Shown one piece after another: positions 22,377 through 32,979 of a stretch of 64,000 nucleotides of DNA. A program made the translations under genes and the position numbers. The notes under the pieces are model-generated. The model worked only from the letters and a program-made list of their open reading frames with translations, was not told the origin of the DNA and searched no databases. Origin of the DNA: Protopterus annectens (Eukaryota; Chordata; Ceratodontiformes; Protopteridae); assembly GCF_019279795.1 (NCBI RefSeq), contig NC_056749.1:575963721-576027720 (forward strand). Direction: 5' to 3'. How positions within the stretch are numbered: the first letter of the stretch is position 1; every line of letters starts with the position of its first letter.

Positions 22377-23585
22377 CTGTAGTAAAGATACAGTAAATAT
22401 GATTATTCATGTAATATGTGTATGTCACAAACACATGCATGTGTGCATTTGAATGCACTTGTGTGCTTGCTGCAAGTGCCAGTGTAGTGCTCAATCTGAA
22501 AGTAAAGGACCAGCAGTTCCGGCTCTATGTACCTGTTATGTACAATTATCACTTATACATTAGGTAAACACTTAACAAATTGGTAGTATAGACTGCATAC
22601 ATGTGTGGGGATCACCTCTGAGGAAAAATGCAGCACAGTTAGCAAGAAGAGAATAAAAAAAGAAAAGAGCTGTCCACATCTATCTGACTGAAATGGCAAA
22701 CTGCTGAATGCTTGATACAATAAGAGCTTAAAAGCACTTGTGCATAACAGATGGGATGCTTTTTACAGTCCTTTTTTGTTTAAACGAACACACAGGAGCT
22801 TTAGGTGACATTCTGCCACACAAAACATATGCGTACATTTTAGAGGCATCCTCAGATATTCTGCTTGCAGCACACACAGTTACACCCTTGTGTAGTAGGC
22901 ATTTGGTTACTGCTTCCATAATGCTTAATCAAGTGCGGAATCTGCCTTAGCAGCTAATTCTGTATGTTTTTGCAACACACGCCTGGCATGTAAATTTATC
23001 TCTTAGCATACCTGCCAACCTTGTAGAAACTACAATGTTCTGTAGTCACCAAAGATTTTGGAGTCAAGTGCTTCTGGAAAGTATCTCTAAACCCTTTGAA
23101 TAGCATTTCTAGTAGTTTAACTGTTCATTCTCAACTGAGCAACAACATATATGTTGTATTCCAAAGCAAGTTATGCTAGTGAGTAATACTATTCCCAGTT
23201 CCAAGACAAGAGCTTTGTAATTCCTAAAGCTATAAAGGCTAATGAGAAATTGCAGAGCCCAATGCCAGGTTCAATAACATCAATCAGGCTTGTAATGCCA
23301 CAGGAGTTAATGTAATAAATCTACATTGGCATTAAATACCAGTGCAGAATATCTAAACAACAACATGGACCACTTAGATGAAAGGACCTTACAGACAGTA
23401 TGCTGGTGTTGGCACTCTATTCAGTAACATGGTAGAAAGGTCTATAGTCTGCAATCTCAGTATCGGCACACAGGTGAAGCTGTACAAAAGTCTAAAACCA
23501 GCTGTTGGGGTGGCTGAATGTCAGACACAAGTGCAGTAATTGTTTTGCACAAGCTGTCCCGTCTGTTAAAATGGATGATTCAAAA
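22377..23585 (-). other. SLC7A3-like intron, no feature recognised
   Basis: This is the transcription-proximal flank of the 22 kb exon, up to the DIRS terminal unit. AT-rich; small open frames at 22728-22950 on both strands are opposite one another and show no motifs. Confidence 0.4.
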
Positions 23586-23940
23586 AAAGAAGTTATGTAG
23601 TCACCATAACATTCCATCTGTGTTGTGGATCTTCATTTATCCTTCTTGGAACTGGCTTGGCTGTTACAATAGCTCACGCGAGCCAAATATCTCCTGAGCC
23701 AAGTTCCTACCCAGAATGCCTCTCTATTAATTACCTCAGATAGAGTTTGCAGCTATAATAAATTAGATAAAGGTAACAGTATAACCACTGAAGAGGATTT
23801 GTCCAAGGTCATACATGAGGAAGCAAAAAAGCTATGACTATGGACAGATCCCGAAGGAGTTTGAAGGAGGGTGGGGTGTCATGGATAAATGAAGACTGAC
23901 AACACAGATGGAATGTTATGGTGAGTACATAACTTCTTTA
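23586..23940. repeat. DIRS-associated terminal unit with 58-bp inverted ends
   Basis: The left arm (23586-23643) begins AAAGAAGTTATGTAGTCACC and ends CTTCATTTATCC. The right arm (23883-23940) is its near-perfect inverse, ending ACATAACTTCTTTA. Its CTTCATTTATCC motif also forms the terminal repeats of the adjacent DIRS element (23943 and 30394). A related unit with the same opening block sits at 63.69-64.0 kb, so it is a recurring structure, either DIRS terminal/internal-complementary sequence or a small non-autonomous derivative. Confidence 0.7.
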
Positions 23941-23992
23941 GCTGATGTTGTCAAATTTCATTTATCCTTGACTGATGGGGCAGAGTCCCCAT

Positions 23993-25000
23993 CTACCTTA
24001 AATCTTGGGAGGCCTTACGGAAGAATATTCCTGAGCACCATAGAACCAAATGACGCGCTTCCCCTGGAGACCAGATCCACTTTGTAATGAGTAATAAAGG
24101 TATGAGGAGAAGCCCATGTCTCTGCTGCACAAATGTCGCCCATGGAAGCTTTGGAGTGAAAAACAGCGGATGTGGCCACAGCTTATGTGGAGTGTGCTCT
24201 AACTGGAGCTGCCAATTTGAGATTTTTTCCTGTTGTAGACAAAGATAATGCAATCTCTGAGCCATTTATATAACAAAATCTTAGAAACTGGTTTACCCAT
24301 GGAAGGACTGGAAAAGGAAACAAGTAACTAACTTCCTGAAATCTTTAGTTTTGTTAAGGTAAAAATGCAATTGTCTGTGGACATCCAATAAATGTAAGCA
24401 GTATTCTCCTTTGTTAGAAAAATTACGAAAGAACACTGGCAACTCAATGGATTGATTAATGTTAATTTCAGAAACAACCTTTGGAAGAAAGGATGGATTG
24501 GTTCTCAGTGATACCCTGCCCTTATGAAAAATCAAGAATGAATGTTTTGAAGATAACGTATGAATCTCTGAAATTCTCCCAGTGGATGTAATAGCTATTA
24601 CGAAAATCGTCTTCCATGAAAGAAACTTCAAATCACAGGGAGCAGCCGGCTGAAAGGGGAATTGGATCAAGGACTGTAAAACCATAGTAAGATCCCAGGG
24701 AACGAGAGGCTCCCTATAAGGTGGCTTTAACCTTAAAGTTCCCTTTAGAAAGGCCTTGCACAACCTATGTGAAATTAAAGATTGTCCTTTAAAGCCATTA
24801 TGGAAATTAGAAATGGCATCAAGCTGAAACCTGATAGTAAAAGAAGAAAGCTCCTTGTTCGAAAAGCATAGACAAAAAATTCAAAATCTCCAACAAAGTT
24901 GAGATAGGATCAAATTTGTTATTGCATGTGCATAAAGAAAATCTTTTCCATTTGCTGAGATAGAGTATCCTTGTGGAAAGTTTACGAGAAGCCAGCAAAA
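23993..25000 (-). pseudogene. DIRS B tyrosine recombinase, frameshifted
   Basis: The frame at 24763-24293 reads FKxPYREPLVPWDLTMVLQ-like N-terminal text, then TSTGRISEIHTLSSKHSF with the Arg of the first catalytic box (GRISEI), and RVSLRTNPSFLPKVVSEI. The closely related element at 46.1-46.35 kb has the same RVSLRTNPSF motif. The C-terminal part (24265-23993) appears in shifted frames with STPHKLWPH-like text corresponding to the HxxR region. Stops and frame changes separate the two parts. Catalysis by this copy is not possible. Confidence 0.75.
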
Positions 25001-25354
25001 TGTTTCAAACAGGGGAAGATAAGTTATTTTGCCTGGCAATCAATGGAACTGGAGCAACCAAGCTGTCAGCTTGAGGTTTTTCAGGTTGGGGTGAACTAGT
25101 CTACGAGGACGGGACAGGAGATCTGGATCCAGATTGCATGGGCGTTGAAGTATGCAAGGCCAAAGAAAGGGGAACCAAACTTGTCAAGGCCAATGAGGCA
25201 ATGAGATTCACTTTACTCTTCAACTCTATGGCCTTCTTTATGAAAAAGGGTATCAGAGGAATGGGGGGAAAGGCATAGAAGAGTCCTGACGGTCAACTGT
25301 GAAGGAGAGCATCTCTTGGGGACTCCTCCCTGAGGAGGGATTAGGGCGAAGTAG

Positions 25355-25807
25355 CTAATGCACTTGTTGTTCTGGGGGGATGCAAACAGGTTGCAGCAAG
25401 GCTGGCCTCAGTGATGGAAAATCTCCTTTGCTACTCTGGGATTGAGAGACCACTTGTGAGGCAGGATAAATCTGCTCAGTTTGTACACTATCACATTCAA
25501 GCTCCCCAGGATGTGCATTGCTACCAGAAAGCAGTTTGAAGATATTTCCCATCGCCACTCTCAGAGCTTTTCGACAGAGGGGGTAAGACTTGGCTCCATC
25601 TTGCTTGTTGATATACCCGACTACTGACATGTTGTCTGACTGAATTGTTATCGTTCCATGAGGGAGGACAGTTTGAAAGGCCTGCAATGCTAAGAACACT
25701 GCCCTCAGTTCCAGAACATTGATATGCAAACTGGCCTCTATAGGGGACCAAGTGCCTTGGACAGTCCTTCCCTGAAAATGCCCCCCTCCACCCGATCTAA
25801 GAGGCAT
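25355..25807 (-). CDS. DIRS B RNase H-like domain, partial
   Basis: A 150-residue frame contains ASLHINVLELRAVFLALQAF (the E-L-R-A motif with the catalytic Glu) and TIQSDNMSVVGYINKQDGAK (the S/T-D-N motif with catalytic Asp), the core of the RNase H domain that removes the RNA template in DIRS replication. The text after SGSNAHPGELECDS diverges because of frame changes. It follows the RT on the same strand, as expected in DIRS. Confidence 0.75.
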   Translation of the reverse strand: MPLRSGGGGHFQGRTVQGTWSPIEASLHINVLELRAVFLALQAFQTVLPHGTITIQSDNMSVVGYINKQDGAKSYPLCRKALRVAMGNIFKLLSGSNAHPGELECDSVQTEQIYPASQVVSQSQSSKGDFPSLRPALLQPVCIPPEQQVH

Positions 25808-26218
25808 CCGTGGTCACTATGGCCTGGAGAAGAGGAGAAACAGTCGGCCCAAAAGAATTTCCTTGTATTCCATTCACCAAGATAAATCCTTCTTGCAACA
25901 ATTGGTGATTCGGATGCAATGAGACAGAGGATGAGTGAGGATGGACCATTGGGAGGATAGAAGCTACTGTAGGACTCTCATGTGGAATCTTGCTAGAGGT
26001 ACTAATGTGATGGAAGCCACCATCGATCTCAGTGCCTATAGAACTAGTAATGCAGAAAACATTGTCATTGGAATGAATCATGTCTACTTATGATCTTATT
26101 TTCTGCAGTCTGTGAATAGGAAGGGTGGCTATGCAAGAGGTTGTATTCAGGTTGGCTCCAATGAATTCCATTTGTTGTGTGGGAATTAGTTAAGATTTGA
26201 TGAGATTCACCGTTTTCC

Positions 26219-26660
26219 CTAGGCATCAGCAAGTGTGTAGGGTGAAATCCCTTCTCTGTTTGCGTAAATGCCTGGTGGGGGCAGTAAGGAGCCAGCCGTC
26301 CAGATATGGAAACACCCGAATCCGTGCAGTCTCACGTAAGCTGCTACCACTGCCATACATTTGGTGAACACCAGGAGGGCTGTGGTGGGAACGAAGGGCA
26401 GGGCTCGGAACTGATGAGTGGCCCCCAGCCAGAAGCGAAGGAACCTCCTGGAGCGCTCGTCCATTTTTATGTGGTAATACACATCCCGGAGGTCTACGGA
26501 GCACATCCAGTCATCTTTCACTAAGAAGGGAAGAATAGGCTGAACCGTAACCAAATGGAATTTTGTCTGTTGAGCAAACTTGTTTAGAGCGCTGAGATCC
26601 AAAACTGGTCTCCAGTCCCCTGTCTTTTTTGGCACCAAAAAGAACCTTGAGTAGAATCTG
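26219..26660 (-). pseudogene. DIRS B reverse transcriptase, catalytic box mutated
   Basis: Minus frames give MVPKKTGDWRPVLDLSALNK (fingers), MCSVDLRDVYYHIKMDERSR (motif A, catalytic D in SVDLRD), a frame with HQFRALPFVPTTALLVFTKC (motif B; usual text is FGLTTAPRVFTK) and, in the next frame, IRVFPYLDGWLLTAPT. The last segment is the YLDD box with the second Asp changed to Gly (GAC GGC, about 26296-26301), which would abolish activity. One frameshift separates motif B from the YLDG segment. Confidence 0.82.
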
Positions 26661-26830
26661 GATCCTATCTGGTCTGGCTGGACTTCTTGGATGACTTTTT
26701 TCTAGCAGCTTTTGAACTTCCAGAGCTGCCTGATCCCACTGATTGGGTGGAACAATGGGAATCCCTTCTTCCTGGTTTTGGTGTCAGTTCGAAAGGAATA
26801 TGGTGATCTTTAGCACCCACGCATCTGTGG

Positions 26831-27534
26831 TTATCTTTTGTCAGGCCAGTGGGTGCAAGGATAGCCTTCCCCAGACTGCCTCCAGAGGCAAGCAATTGGC
26901 TTCCCTTCAGGAGTGCTGGTAGGGTTTCCCTGAGAAGGATTAGCTGGAACCCAGACTTTGTGGGCCACCTCTACCACGTGGATGGCGTGTTCCATTATAG
27001 CTCCCACCTCTGCCCCGAGGGGAGTCATTACCAAGCATGTCCTGGAAAGGCCCTTGAGTTTTCTTGAACCACATTTTCCCACTTCTCTGGTTCCTGGAAT
27101 AGGAGCGCTGGGGTCCGGAAAAATGTACGCCCATGGCAGAAAGTTTTTTTTTCATCTTTTTCATACCTGGCTAAGGTATCATTAACGTTAGGGCCAAAAA
27201 GGGAAGATCCATCAAACAAACAGAGTGTTGACGAATGAAGACTTGAATGGCTCTGCAGACTCCCACAGGCACATCCAGGAATGCCTCCTTATGGCAACAC
27301 CTGAACCTGCTGACCTCGTCGTCCCTTCAGCTGCAAGTGCAATAAGCCTCATGGACGAGTTAGAGATAAGAGTCCTGGGAGGCTACTTTACTGTGAATCA
27401 CATCAGGCACAGCTCCTGTGAGGGTACCTGAGAGCTCCTTGATCAGATCCCTCTGAAGTCTAGTGAAGTGTGCCAAAAAGTTCAATGACTGTAAGGTGAA
27501 GGTTGAAGAAGCATACTGTCCAACCTCCTAACCT
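26831..27534 (-). pseudogene. DIRS B gag, C-terminal part
   Basis: Frames read MFDGSSLFGPNVNDTLARYE followed by KDEKKTFCHGRTFF, LFQEPEKWENVVQENSRAFP, and then basic Arg/Gly-rich stretches (PRGRGGSYNGTRHPRGRGG). The Phe-Asp-Gly-Ser-Leu-Phe-Gly-Pro motif and the RG-rich tail are typical of the end of DIRS gag before the RT. The reading is broken on its 5' side by an L2 insertion starting near 27535. Confidence 0.6.
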
Positions 27535-28215
27535 ACAATCGGCTCTGCCTCTGTCATTCTATTACCTCCCCCAATAAGTGTCCTGCCTCAAAAACCTAGT
27601 ACATCACTCAGCCAAAAGGCCTCTTAAATCATCAAGCAAGTTACTACTAGAAGTCACCAACAGCTACAATAGCTTTGGAGATGCACTATATAGTAGTTCA
27701 TTGGCTAAAAAATGGAACTCTGTCCCCACTAGCATTCAAAACACATCCTCCAAAGCTGCCTTTAAAGACCTCATCAGGCAACATCTCAGGCAAAGTTGGC
27801 AGTGCTATGATTGCTCCCCAGGCTAGTGAAAGCGGATAAGGCACAAATACTAAACCTAGAGTACTTGATTAAGATTGAAAACTATTCTCACAAACACTGG
27901 CTAATCTACAATGTATGCACTGTACCTGTGTACTATGTATGTATTCTACCTATGTTCCAAATTTCAGCTGTACCCCACAAATCTATTAAGTACCTTTATT
28001 TTTAAATATTTTTTTGTTTGTTCTCTCCACTGTAACTGTTGATGTGCTGCATACCACTGTAAAAACATGTCTTTTGTAATTTATGTGTATACTGATCATG
28101 TCTAAATGTATCTGTAATTTTTCTATGTGGAGCTTTTCTCCTCGGGCCTCTGCTGAAAAAGGGGCTTTTCGGCTCAGTCAGACACCCCCGGTTAACAAAT
28201 GTAAAATAAATAATA
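27535..28215 (+). mobile_element. L2-like LINE 3' end inserted into DIRS B gag
   Basis: The plus frame at 27578-27826 contains SYNSFGDALYSSSLAKKWNS and VPTSIQNTSSKAAFKDLIRQ, the L2 ORF2 C-terminus (compare LFTNYVGKIWNSLPAEIT at 47.9 kb). The tail GAGCTTTTCTCCTCGGGCCT, CTCTGCTGAAAAAGGGG and AACAAATGTAAAATAAATAA closes it. It is in opposite orientation to DIRS B and splits the gag reading, so it inserted later. Confidence 0.8.
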
Positions 28216-29900
28216 GACCAGTTTCCTAAATCTGTCTATCACCCTAGACTCACTTAGGGGGATGAACAGTGTACCTTTCTTCTATCAGTTCCTTCTTGGT
28301 GGCTGCTGCAACCACCATGCCATTGAGTACTAAACCTTTGACCCAATGCTGATAGTCTTCCAGAGCTGAAAGTGTTTTATCTGGTCTCTTGGGGATTTGT
28401 TCTATGGAATCCGGGGTCTTCCAGAGCTGAAAGTGTTTTATCTGGTCTCCTGGGGATTTGTTTTATGGAATCTGGGGTCTTCCAAGCCCACTGGGCAATC
28501 AGTTTGATAAGACTGTCAGCTGGCAGGGTCACCTAAGAAGTATACTGGTGAGCACCGAATGCTTGCAGGTACACAGATTCCTCTGAGGACGGGTCTTGGG
28601 GTTTCCAGCCACCCTTCAGCTTTAATATTTTGAGAATGTCTCCAAAGGAGATGTCTTCTGGGGGTGACTAGGGGAACCCTCCCTATCACTGAAATTCAAG
28701 TCTTCCGAGAGAGTTTCCTCCAGGGAATCAAGAAGTTTCCTCTTGCATGACCTTTTCCTAGGCACATCTTCAGTGGGAGCTTCTGTGGAGGACTCTGAGG
28801 AGGTATGGTCCTATACAGGGGTGTCCTGCAGTGCTAGTGCTCGCTGTCTGAGCGTTGAGGTTGGTGGAAGCTCTGGACCAGAGGGGATCGTGGGGAAAGG
28901 CTCAGATGGGGGAAGAGACCAGCTGGGAGCCTGCAGAGGCCAAGGCCCTCTCTTTAACTTCAAAGGCAAATCCACCCAAAAAGGGATGGGAGACGAGAAC
29001 TGGGAAAAACAACCTCAAAACCGTGGTCCCACCCCACTCTGAGGAGACCACCATCAAGGTCAGAGCAGAGGAAGAGGCCCTCAGACGGTGTCCTGCAGCT
29101 ACGACTCAGGAGTCCATCAGTTCCAAAGCAACCAAGGAACTCAGTGCGGAAACTGGAGCCAAAGACATGAGTGCTGTCGGCACCATGACAGCCAGAATCG
29201 GGGAAGTCAGAGCCGAGGTCTCTAAAGCCACAGTGGTTCGAGGAGGAATTTCTGGTAGAGTCCTTGGAGAAAGATGCCTATCTCCAGTAGGGAGTGAAGC
29301 TTGGGAAGACATGGAAAGACCACTCTGTAGTTGTCCCACAAAAGGGTCAATTGAAGGGGAGTATCTGGTTCTGGGAACCGAAAGGAACCATGGTTCCCTG
29401 GGCTACAGGCGCCAGGGAGGGAACTGGTTCCATAAACACTGTTGGCACCATCATAGACTGCACAGAAGAATGGGGGTCACTTTCAAGGGTTGGCACCAAA
29501 AGTGGAGGTGCTGAGGTAGTCACCACTACAGCAACCGATGAAGACTGTACTGCAGGTTTACTTATATCTACCACTGGGTCCTCAGAAGCTGTGGGAACTG
29601 ATGGTTCCGATTTTTTTGAGCCGGAGCTGAAAGAGACGTCAGCACCAAGTGACTTCTCTTTTTTGAGGAAGATGAAGGAGAAGACTCCTCGGATTTGGCA
29701 CCTGTAGACAAGGCCTCTTCAAAGGTAGACCTTCTAAAACAACTTGTTTCTCTCTCACCTAGGGCGCGGTTACTAAAGGCATCACAAATGTTGCACTGCT
29801 GACCTAAGTGCACCGGGCCCAAGCAATACACACAGGATAAATGCTTTCAGAGCTTGGCATTTTTCTGCCACAACCAGAACAGGATTTGAAACCAGCAGTT
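28216..29900 (-). pseudogene. DIRS B gag, N-terminal and middle part
   Basis: The minus frame at 29831-29568 contains YCLGPVHLGQQCNICDAFSN, the second half of the DIRS gag Cys/His cluster (CLG-x-x-H-x4-C-x2-C). The rest is Ser/Pro/Glu-rich, low-complexity sequence. The long plus-strand frames (28855-29707) over this region are shadows of this low-complexity coding. A 61-bp tandem duplication at 28355-28477 further disrupts it. Confidence 0.6.
28355..28477. repeat. Two-copy tandem duplication, 61-bp unit
   Basis: GTCTTCCAGAGCTGAAAGTG and TTATCTGGTCTC(T/C)TGGGG occur twice 61 bp apart with three or four differences, inside the DIRS gag region. Confidence 0.85.
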
Positions 29901-30459
29901 CCCTTGCTTTTTTCTGTTGTACTGAAAGACGGGGATCAATGGCAGATGAACTCACACACAGACAGACACACAGACGCACACAAGGAAGAAGGAAGAAGAA
30001 GAAAAATGGTACCAACGATGGTATGCCAAAAAAACTACCAGGTGGTAGGGGAAAGGAATAGAACTACCAGCAATGGTAGGACAGATACCCAGCGGTACGA
30101 GGGAAAAACACTCACTCCAACAAAAGTTAAGATTAAATGAAGAAAGAGACAGTACTATAAGGGTATACAAGTAAACTGGGTAGGAGAAGAAATTCAGAAA
30201 CAGAACTGGAGTAAACAATTTTTTTTACTTAGCTCAAGGAGAGTTCAGCTGATGCGTCTTTATGAGAAGTGCAGCAAATGAGATTTGAGGTAATTTAGAA
30301 AGAGGCATTCTGGATAGGAACTTGCTTCAGGAAATTTTTGGCTTGTGCAAGCTATTGTAATAGCTGAGCCGGTTCCGAGATTCAGAACCAAGTCCCATCA
30401 GTCAAGGATAAATGAAGACTGACAACATCAGATCAGTTACTATGTGGGAGCTCAGACTG

Positions 30460-31020
30460 GACATCATTAGTACAGCCCCACAGCATCCCCCCCCCCGTTT
30501 CTGGTTGTAAACAAAACGTACACCAACCTGGTACTTCTATGTGAAAAGACTAAGTCCAATACTGGATCACAATTCCTGCCAAGCAAAATTAGCTGTCTCC
30601 CAGCTAAACCTTTATTACCTGAACATGCTAAGCACTTAACTACTGCACTGCTCAGATGTGGAAGCCTCAGCACTAATTAGACCACACCAGCTGTGACTCA
30701 CACAAAACAATACAGGCATCTGTGCAATAACTGAAACCTGGCTCAAAACCCACTCAGACAGAATACATACCTACCTCTGTAACTGTTGGATCACTCACAC
30801 TTAGCTCTGGAACCCAAAGAAGCAGTGGCTGCAAAATCCTCATAAAATCTGCAGCAAACTACAAAATAGCTGCTTCCTCCTCCACCACAGATGAATTTGG
30901 GCCTCACTGTATAATTTTACATCATTCCTTACAACAGAACTCACAAATCACACTCACTGCGATCTACCTCCCACTGTCGTTCTCCCTCACAGACTTCAGA
31001 ACATTCAGTTCAGTGTACAT
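30460..31020 (+). mobile_element. L2-like LINE, endonuclease-domain fragment
   Basis: Translation of the plus strand gives GICAITETWLKTHSDRIHTY with the TETWL motif of the apurinic-like endonuclease of L2/CR1 LINEs, then, in shifted frames, GTQRSSGCKILIKSAANYKI (GG-x-x-ILIK motif) and FGPHCIILHH...ITLTAIYLPL. Frames shift at least twice. No RT follows; the fragment starts directly beyond the DIRS B terminus and stops before the 31.2 kb exon. Confidence 0.6.
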
Positions 31021-31209
31021 ATACTATAAGTGTTGCCTTTAGCAGAAGAATATAAAACAAAAGGAAAAATGTAGTCATTCAAGCTTTACATTTCTTAAGA
31101 CATACTACAAGAATTTTAACAACTGCACCCAATACAACAGTTATTACTGGGGATCAATTTATGTCACAGTTAATTTCACACCACTGCTGAAGTGGTCTCT
31201 ATCTCATAC

Positions 31210-31312
31210 CTGAGAATCAGCACACAAACTGCCACCAAGGTATAAGACAGGAGGGTCCCAATTGACATTAAATCAACAAGCGCCTGCAGATCAAACAGGA
31301 AAGCCATCAGAC
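31210..31312 (-). CDS. SLC7A3: Cationic amino acid transporter (CAT-3/SLC7A3-like), 103-nt exon
   Basis: The minus strand has the acceptor TTTTACAG before GTCTGATGGC and the donor CTCAG|GTATGAG. The exon completes Gly from the previous exon and reads [20 protein letters not shown] and then [13 protein letters not shown], ending two bases into an Arg codon. MAFLFDL-x-x-LVDxMSIGTLL is one of the most conserved stretches of CAT-1, -2 and -3 and forms a membrane segment plus the short loop before it. Phases match both neighbouring exons. The intron to the next upstream exon is only 1.4 kb, the shortest of the five. Confidence 0.95.
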
Positions 31313-31461
31313 CTGTAAAATAAACCACAGTATGCATCAGGGTATCTCAAGTAAACTAGGCATGTCTGACTTGTTATTGCTACTGTACCAGTTTATCAAT
31401 TCCTTATTTCTAAACAAGTATCCAAAATCAAGAGGTATAAAACTCTCTTCAGCATCTGCTC

Positions 31462-31601
31462 CCTGATGTTCACACCTGACTACCTGAATGCCCATACCTG
31501 ATGTTCACACCTGACTACCTGAATGCCCATACCTGATGTTCACACCTGACTACCTCAATGCCCATACCTGATGTTCACACCTGACTACCTGAATGCCCAT
31601 A
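31462..31601. repeat. Minisatellite, 35-bp unit, 4 copies
   Basis: The unit begins CCTGATGTTCACACCTGACT and continues ACCTGAATGCCCATA; copies start at 31462, 31497, 31532 and 31567 with a single visible difference (GAATG versus CAATG). The near identity indicates a recent expansion. It lies in the 1.4 kb intron. Confidence 0.95.
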
Positions 31602-32350
31602 CTATCACAGTTTTAAAATCTGCCATTTGGGCTAACAGAGCACAACACTATTCTGGTGGCGGTTAGGATACTTCATTGCTTGCCAGACAAACCCCAGCTC
31701 AGGACTGAAAAGATACCATTCCAGTCCAAAAGAACAACATGGAGATGACCCATATGACTGCAGATTTGTCAGTTACTCAAGTCTGAAAATAACCCAGAGG
31801 CAATGGAGATTCACCCAGAGTATGACACGATGGATTCAAATAACACTAGTCTGATCACTGTCCTTATCAAAGAGAATTTTAGGACCCTAATTTGAGGTAG
31901 CCCCCCCATGAAAGCCAGAGAAGAAGAGCTCTGCCACTCAGGTTAGTGGTACAATAGATCCAGGACTGTATATCGTGGCATCTGTGTACCTGTGTTGATA
32001 TTAATACATACTGCATCACCAGAGAAAAAAGGCAGGACAGACATCCTGTTAAAGCCCACCTTAGATGGTGTAACAGGAAGAGTTTGTGTCACCACCAGGC
32101 TATGACAAACCCTTTAGTGCATCTTTACACACAGAAGGGAGGCTAGGATGGTTGTTTTACTTATGATGAGCAGAAAACTTAAAGACTAGGCTGACGGCAA
32201 CAAGTGTCAGGCTGATGGGCAATAACAAACTGTTCACCAGGATGATGGAAAGAGTCTACCTTATATCTATGATAACTGGGTGACTAAGGGGCTACTGGCT
32301 ATCCAGCTTGTAACCCATACAAAATATTACCTATAAATAAATATAAACAT

Positions 32351-32358
32351 ACACACAC

Positions 32359-32409
<51 letters not shown>

Positions 32410-32411
32410 TT

Positions 32412-32452
<41 letters not shown>

Positions 32453-32501
32453 TACAGACACAAATATGTGTGTATATATATATATATATATGTATAAATA
32501 T

Positions 32502-32592
<91 letters not shown>

Positions 32593-32597
32593 TATTT

Positions 32598-32646
<49 letters not shown>

Positions 32647-32650
32647 TATA
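32351..32650. repeat. Long TA-rich microsatellite with ACACAC punctuation
   Basis: Several (TA)n runs of 10 to 25 dinucleotides are separated by ACACACACA or AAATA breaks, giving about 300 bp of nearly perfect self-complementary DNA. The Tyr/Ile-rich frames across it on both strands are artefacts of the repeat. It lies about 75 bp from the donor of the 32.7 kb exon. Confidence 0.97.
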
Positions 32651-32722
32651 CAAATTTATAAAGAATATTGCACCCACCAATACTAATATTATTATTTTAG
32701 GAAATATGTGCTTGGGTCTTAC

Positions 32723-32862
32723 CTGCCACAGCACCTGAAACAATAGTTGCAATCAGTGGAGTTTTTGTTTTCTTATTAACGTTAGACAATATCCGGAAAA
32801 GAAGTCCATCTTCAGCCATGGCATATATCACACGTGGCATGGGGAACATTGACCCTAGCAAG
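32723..32862 (-). CDS. SLC7A3: Cationic amino acid transporter (CAT-3/SLC7A3-like), substrate-affinity loop exon
   Basis: The acceptor CATTCAG precedes CTTGCTAGGG and the donor is GGCAG|GTAAG on the minus strand. The 140-nt exon reads [20 protein letters not shown], then [20 protein letters not shown] and VSGAVA. In SLC7A2 the equivalent exon exists as a mutually exclusive pair (CAT-2A and CAT-2B) that sets substrate affinity. This copy has AMAEDG with Glu, as in the high-affinity CAT-1, CAT-2B and CAT-3 forms. No second version was found in the 1.4 kb intron after it or in nearby flanks, which argues against SLC7A2. The frame is intact. Confidence 0.95.
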
Positions 32863-32979
32863 CTGAATGAGGAAAAATCAAAACAACACTACTATCATAT
32901 CTGATATCTTATCCATATCATTGTGACATACATGTATTATGTCTTCCTGTTTCTCTCAATAAAAAACATAATTGCACCA

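Larger units (their letters stand above)
23943..30429 (-). mobile_element. DIRS-type retroelement B, near full-length, inactive, with an L2 insertion
   Basis: The minus strand reads gag (29.9 to 26.9 kb, interrupted), reverse transcriptase (26.7-26.2), RNase H (25.8-25.35) and tyrosine recombinase (25.0-24.0), the DIRS order. The ends carry a 36-bp inverted repeat at 23943-23978 and 30394-30429 with CTTGACTGATGGG at its inner edge. DIRS elements integrate through a recombined circular intermediate and leave no target duplication. Every domain has stops or frameshifts. The element lies in the 8.8 kb SLC7A3-like intron, in gene orientation. Confidence 0.88.

Noticed and set aside
28743-29707. 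Long plus-strand open frames (219 and 137 aa) as a possible novel gene
   Set aside because: They lie exactly opposite the DIRS B gag, are low-complexity (Glu/Thr/Gly-rich) and have no domains. They are shadows of the Ser/Pro-rich gag coding on the minus strand.
32299-32752. Tyr/Ile-rich open frames on both strands, resembling membrane proteins
   Set aside because: They are translations of (TA)n and (TATACACA)n repeats.
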